Part shown: one piece after another, positions 59,641 to 64,000 of the stretch | How positions within the stretch are numbered: the first letter of the stretch is position 1 | Layout of the letters: each line of letters opens with the position of its first letter | Source: a bacterium | GTDB lineage: Bacteria; Patescibacteria; JAEDAM01; Absconditabacterales; Absconditicoccaceae | DNA length: 64,000 nucleotides | Assembly (NCBI GenBank): GCA_017442645.1 | Contig: JAFRZH010000022.1 | Coordinates: 91,242-155,241, forward strand | Direction of reading: 5' to 3' | Translations under genes and position numbers: made by a program | The notes under the pieces: generated by a model | Told to the model about the DNA's origin: nothing | Database searches by the model: none | The model's input: the letters and a program-made list of their open reading frames with translations, nothing else

Positions 59641-59774
59641 TTACATTTAGGATAGCCTAAACCGTGAGATACATTATACTGAAAAGGTATAAATGCGGTA
59701 CAAACGGCAGTATGGTATACTCGGTCTTTAGTAGGGAGAACGAGAGGATCTTTCAGATTTACTCTCTTTTTTTT
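59641..59774 (+). ncRNA. Candidate structured RNA or leader with terminator
   Basis: Hairpins TTTAGG-ATAG-CCTAAA (59646-59661), TTATAC-N7-GTATAA (59674-59692) and AGTAT-GGT-ATACT (59709-59721). CTAAACCG (59657-59664) can alternatively pair with CGG-TC-TTTAG (59723-59732), closing a multi-branch fold. It ends in a terminator, GAGAG..ATCT/AGAT..CTCTC (59742-59766), followed by T8. No known RNA family recognised (not tRNA, SRP, tmRNA or T-box by motif). It lies 85 nt upstream of the 4Fe-4S membrane protein, so it may control that gene. Confidence 0.5.
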
Positions 59775-59858
59775 ATTTTTGAAAAAGGTTTCATCTTGAT
59801 ATTCCTGTTTTTAATATTACTCTTGTGAATACTTTAATCATGAGAAAAAATACCATCT

Positions 59859-60725
59859 ATGAAGAAGTTTATCCAAGAAAATAAGATTTCTCTGATTTTA
59901 TGGGGGATTTTTGAAATTGTTGCTGTGAGTTTATTTTGCTCAACCTCAAATATTTTTTATCTTTTGAATTTTACCTATATTGGAACTTGCATTGTACTTG
60001 GGATTTTTCTCTTGAAACATCAACGAAAGTATGCCAGAAATTTTGTTCAAATTGGAATTGGGCTTTATATGCTTGTGTATGTGGGGGTGATTTGTAGAGA
60101 AAATATGCAAATCGAGGGATTTTGGTATTATTTGTTTTTAGGAGTCTTCGAGGCTGCAATGATGCATTATTTGATAGCAAAAATCTTGGGACCGATACTC
60201 TTTGGAAGATGATGGTGTGGATATGCCTGTTGGACGGGAATGGTCCTCGATTTATTGCCGTATAAAGTCCCTCAAGGAGAAAGAAAAAAATGGGGATGGG
60301 GAAGGTATGTTATGTTTGTTATTTCCATTACTTTTGTGGCTTCTTTATTTATCTTTCAAGTACCAGAGAAAGAAACGATCTTGTTTTATGCCTTTATCAT
60401 CGGGAATGTAGTGTATTACCTTTTAGGAATCTGACTTGCGTGGATTTGTAAAGATAATAGAGCATTTTGTAAATATCTCTGTCCTGTGACTGTTTTTCTC
60501 AAACCTATGAGTTATTTTTCCTTCTTAAGAGTGAAATGCGATCATGATACCTGTATTCATTGTAAAAAATGTATCGAGCATTGTCCTATGAATGTCGATA
60601 TGATCGATGATTCGAGAAAAATGTACAATGGAACAGAATGTATTTTATGTGCGAAATGTATCAATGAATGTCCGATGAAAGCATTAAAACTAACATTTTT
60701 CGAAAGAGAAAAAAAGCGAGACTAA
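59859..60725 (+). CDS. 4Fe-4S membrane protein (NapH/CcoG-like)
   Basis: 288 residues, ATG 59859, TAA 60723-60725, two UGA (one at 60210-60212). Five or six helices in the first ~190 residues. Cysteine motifs on membrane edges: FGRGWCGYACWTG (first Gly of GW is UGA) and KYLCPVTVF, as in NapH/CcoG proteins. The C-terminal part is a 2x[4Fe-4S] ferredoxin: CIHCKKCIEHCP and CILCAKCINECP. It should pass electrons across or along the membrane; the partner is not in the window. The preceding candidate RNA may regulate it. Confidence 0.88.
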
Positions 60726-60746
60726 CTCTTTGGAATTAAAGAACAG

Positions 60747-60775
60747 AAAGAGGAAATCAGATTTCTCTTTTTTAT
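60747..60775 (+). terminator. Terminator of the 4Fe-4S gene
   Basis: AAAGA...AAAT pairs with ATTT...TCTTT (60747-60770), followed by T-rich DNA. Contains AAATCAGATTTC. Confidence 0.55.
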
Positions 60776-60789
60776 TTTTAAAAAATAAT

Positions 60790-60817
60790 TTGATTTTTTG
60801 TATCATAGTTTTATAAA
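60790..60817 (+). promoter_or_regulatory. Promoter of the structured RNA/RM operon
   Basis: TTGATT (60790-60795), 16-bp spacer, TATAAA (60812-60817). The expected start, 6-8 nt downstream, falls at the first base of the long inverted repeat (60823). Confidence 0.65.
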
Positions 60818-60822
60818 AGAGG

Positions 60823-61017
60823 TGCGACAATAAAACATTATTAGCTTATTTATGGAATAAGTTGGGTGTTTTGCGATATCTTCACGCAAAATGTCCTTTT
60901 CTATAGAAAGCATAATGTTGGTTGTCGCAAACCGAAGATGTCGTAAAATGCCTTTTAAAAAAACAGAAAGCCTTTTATGATATTGGTAGGTTTGCGATTT
61001 TACAACCTACTTTTTTT
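60823..61017 (+). ncRNA. Structured leader RNA with terminator in front of the RM operon
   Basis: Outer helix TGCGACAA (60823-60830)/TTGTCGCA (60922-60929) stacks on AACATTAT (60834-60841)/ATAATGTT (60912-60919). Inside: hairpins CTTATT/AATAAG (60845-60861), TTTTGCG/CGCAAAA (60869-60891) and TTTCTATAGAAA (60898-60909). It ends with GTAGGTT (60986-60992)/AACCTAC (61004-61010) and T7, only 3 nt before ATG 61021. GTAAAAT (60943-60949) can pair with ATTTTAC (60997-61003), which overlaps the terminator loop, a possible antiterminator. No known family recognised. Confidence 0.65.
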
Positions 61018-61020
61018 ATT

Positions 61021-62928
61021 ATGGAAAGATTTAAAATCATCGAAACCGTAGGGAAAAAATACCTCACTGCAAATATCGAAAATGATGAATATAGTTATGT
61101 ACAATCTGCAGGATCGAAAGAAAATCTTGTGAAAAAATTATGAAAAACTCCTTCTCATTTTAAACTTGATTTAAGATTTGAAGACGGAGATATCGTCGTT
61201 TTGATCGAAACAAAAGTCAAATTTGTAAAGGACGATGAGCAACAATTAATTGAATATGTGGAGGAAGAAAAAGCCTTACATCCTTCCAAAAAAATCATTG
61301 CGATGCTTGCAAATACGGGAAATGATGAAATTAAAGTTTGGATCAATGCGGTAACGGAGGAAAATTTCTTATCAGAAGAAACAAAACTTGATGAAATGGA
61401 CCATTATAGAAACCTTTTTCAAGTAAGGAAAACGAATGATAAAGAGGCAGTTATGAAAAATACCTATGATTTAAATGAACTCCTCCATAAAGTCGATATT
61501 GATGAAAGAATCCGTAGTCAATTTGTAGGAACTGCTTTGCTTTATATCAAAGATAAAGTCCAGAAAAATGGAAGTCTCTATATTACAGAATATTTGATGA
61601 ATCAATTTAATGAAGAACGAAAAAGTATTGGAGAAGAAGGAATTATTCTTTCGATTAGAGGGACTTTACAAAGATTATTGGATGGATCAGAAAATAAAGA
61701 AACCAAGGTTAAATTATTGGAAAGAAATATCTTAGAAGATCAAAAAGTACAAAAATTGAAAATAGATTCATGGATTGATATTTTGGACTTTATTTTGATG
61801 AAAATTTTTAAAAATATCAATGATGATTCTTCAGAAGGACAAGACATCCTCAATCTTTTCTTTATTGCTTTCAATAAATACACTTGAAAAGCGGACAAAA
61901 ATCAGGCTTTTACTCCTGATCATATTACTGATTTTATGGCAAAAATCACGGAAGTTGATAGAACAAAAGTAGTTTTAGATGCAACTTGTGGAAGTGGAGC
62001 TTTTTTAGTTCAGGCAATGGTTAAAGAATTGGCGGATTGTCGTAGAAATACTACTGAAAAAGAGAGAAAAGAATTAGAAAAGAATGTAAAGCTGAATCAC
62101 ATTTTTGGAATTGAAATTGAAGAAAAGGCATATGGATTAGCGACTACGAATATGCTGATTCATGGAGACGGAAATAGTAATATTCAATTTGCTAATTGTT
62201 TTGAATGTAAAGAATTTATTAAAAAAGCGAATCCTGACATTATTCTCATGAATCCTCCTTACAATGCGAAACCGATCAATATTCCCGATTGTTATAAATC
62301 TGAACGAGGAAATACCGATAAAAAGGAAGATCCAACGAAAGGACTTATTTTTATTAGATATTTGTCTGATATCATCAAAGAACTCAATGAGGAAAACGAA
62401 AAGCAAGGAAAATCTCATAAAACGGTAAAATGTGCTGTCTTACTTCCTGTCGCAGTTGCTATTGGAACAGATAAGGTCATTGAAGAAGAAAAGAGAAAAA
62501 TGTTGAAAGAAAATACTTTAGAAGCTGTTTTTACTCTTCCCAATGAAATTTTTTATCCTTGAGCGAGTGCTTCTGCTTGTTGTATGGTTTTCACTCTTTG
62601 AAAGCCTCATAGCGCCGATAAAGAAACTTTTTTTGGATATTATAAAGATGATGGATTTAAAAAGAAGAAAAATCTCTGAAGAGTAGAACAATATGGAGAG
62701 AAAAATGAAAGTCTTTGGAAATGAATCGAAGAAAAATGGATTTCTTGTTTTAAAAATCACAAGATTATCGATGGATTAACGGCAAGTGCAAGTGTGGGAG
62801 CGGAAGATGAGCGACTTTGTGAAGCGTATATGAAAACAGACTATTCAAAATTAACCGAAGAAGATTTTCAAAAAACGATCAATGATTATTTAGCTTATTT
62901 AGTGAAAAATGGAGATGTTAATAGATAA
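61021..62928 (+). CDS. BcgI-like restriction-modification subunit: PD-(D/E)xK nuclease plus N6-adenine methyltransferase
   Basis: 635 residues, ATG 61021, TAA 62926-62928, six in-frame UGA. The N-terminal ~110 residues hold a nuclease-type motif LDLRFEDGDIVVLIETKVKF (Asp50, Glu63, Lys65). After a helical linker comes a gamma-class N6 MTase: FTPDHITDFM, SAM motif DATCGSGAFLVQ (~320) and catalytic NPPYN (~411), then VFTLPNEIFYPGASA. Nuclease and MTase in one chain, followed by a separate specificity subunit, is the BcgI (type IIB) design, also seen in some type I-like systems. It overlaps the next gene by 14 nt. Expression may depend on reading through the terminator 3 nt upstream. Confidence 0.85.
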
Positions 62929-63982
62929 ACAACGAAAAGAATTTCCATTACAAAAAGATTATAATAATAACTGAATTTTTGAAATTACAAAATGTAAATG
63001 TAATTGTGCTTGAGATTTGGAAGAATGAAATGATATTATGTATATATGAGCTAAAAAGAAAGATAATGGTTTTATGAAAATGGTCGCTTATGAAGAAAAA
63101 TTAGTCACAAAATGAAATTGTATTATTTTTATTTGTGATGGAGAATGATCTGTTGGGTATTCTAATTATATGGACAAAGATTTTATATGATCAACGACAC
63201 TTTCTGTGTGATATAATGAACATTTGAATTACGATATTTGAATGTTTTTAGTAACCTTATTAGATTTAGAAAGAATCAAATATTCATATGGAAGAAAATA
63301 TGGTACTAATCTTTCAAAAACAACTATTAGACTTCCTGTAAATTCCGAATGAAATCCTGATCGAGAATTTATGGAGAACTATATCAAATCACTTCATTCT
63401 AAGCCTATTACAACCAAAAATAAACCTTGAAAAAATGTGTTCCATACGGATGAGTGGAAGTTCTTCTATTTGAAAAATATTTGTTCTATTTATATGTGAA
63501 ATAAATTAGATCTTTCAGCTATGTCTATGAATGATCCGCAAATTAGTTTTATAGGTCGTTCTGCTTGAAATAATTGAGTTGTTAGTCAAGTGGATGAGAT
63601 TGAAAATGTGACTCCTTTTGAAGCTTGAGACATTACTGTTGCTCTCTGATGAAGTTTATGATCTTCTTATATTCAAACAGAAAAATTTTATACATCGCAA
63701 AATGTTGCTGTTTTAAAATTTGAAAAATCTGTTCCTATCTGAGCAAAACTATTTATTACTACCTGCATTATGAATGAGAGTAAATACAAATATTTCCCAT
63801 TTTGAAGAGAGCTTAATACCCATATTCGTACAGATTTTTGATTTACTTTACCTGTATTAAAAGATTCGATAGGTAAACCTATTATAGATACAAGTAAGAA
63901 ATATTCAGAAGAATGATATATTCCAGATCGAGAGTATATGGAAAACTATATTAAGAACTTGCCTTATGGAGATAGAATATAA
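62915..63982 (+). CDS. Specificity (S) subunit of the BcgI-like system
   Basis: 355 residues, ATG 62915, TAA 63980-63982. It contains 22 in-frame UGA against about 8 GGN, so under the standard code nothing longer than ~55 residues shows. Two target-recognition halves are each closed by a near-identical element: EGNPDREFMENYIKSL (~153-168) and EGYIPDREYMENYIKNL (~333-349), the internal duplication of HsdS/BcgB subunits. Each TRD recognises one half of a bipartite DNA site. The first half ends with GTNLSKTTIRLPV and the second with NTHIRTDFGFTLPV, typical S-subunit phrases. The start overlaps the MTase stop, so translation is coupled. Confidence 0.85.
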
Positions 63983-64000
63983 AAGAGTAAAAAAAAAGTG

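Overview
ORGANISM. The window is A+T-rich and can only be read if UGA codes for glycine (translation table 25). Read that way, dozens of genes that look broken become continuous, and the UGA falls on invariant glycines, for example in TrmD, Obg, methionine aminopeptidase, the N-acetylmuramoyl-alanine amidase and ribosomal protein bL31. UGA=Gly is known from two Patescibacteria (CPR) lineages, Absconditabacteria (SR1) and Gracilibacteria (BD1-5). The sequence shown does not decide between them. These are ultra-small, mostly host-dependent or epibiotic bacteria. Genes start without visible Shine-Dalgarno sequences, while sigma70-like promoters (TTGCTT/TTGATT, 16-17 bp, TATAAT) are easy to find.

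LAYOUT. 1-3923: C-terminal part of a large unknown protein and a Pro/Thr-rich protein with a cationic amphipathic segment. 3961-7108 (-): membrane-anchored zinc metalloprotease and a DnaQ-exonuclease/DinG-like protein. 7235-10335 (+): secreted amidase-SpoIID cell-wall enzyme and a Bro-N/Fic protein. 10506-11995 (-): small unknown proteins, one made of 17-residue repeats and one frameshifted. 12056-19335: membrane protein, U32/TrhP-type peptidase, lipoprotein, TrmD and small proteins. 19385-20928 (-): lipase-like hydrolase and a membrane protein. 21096-27435 (+): two unknown proteins, Obg, a thioredoxin-CcdA fusion and a DUF4143 ATPase. 27502-53045 (almost all -): a 25 kb surface/secretion island with a 3,812-residue secreted protein, a 2,018-residue repeat protein, a 707-residue protein, a T4SS pilin-like protein, a membrane protein and a VirB4 ATPase, interrupted by a DUF3800 gene on the + strand. 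53182-57737 (+): ExoIII, bL31, a PH-like membrane protein, MltG, Map and a membrane protein. 57935-60725: a tail-anchored protein, a decayed repeat-rich stretch, a candidate structured RNA and a 4Fe-4S membrane protein. 60790-63982: a second structured RNA ending in a terminator 3 nt before a BcgI-like restriction-modification operon.

HOW IT FITS TOGETHER. Housekeeping genes (trmD, obg, map, mltG, xth, rpmE) are interleaved with an envelope set suited to life attached to another cell: giant secreted protein, T4SS ATPase and pilin, membrane metalloprotease, wall hydrolases, lipoprotein. The role in host contact is inference. Two signals cut across the gene map: a 9-bp motif (TCAGAYTTT) repeated about 30 times, often as inverted pairs at gene ends, which resembles a DNA-uptake sequence; and very uneven use of UGA between neighbouring genes.
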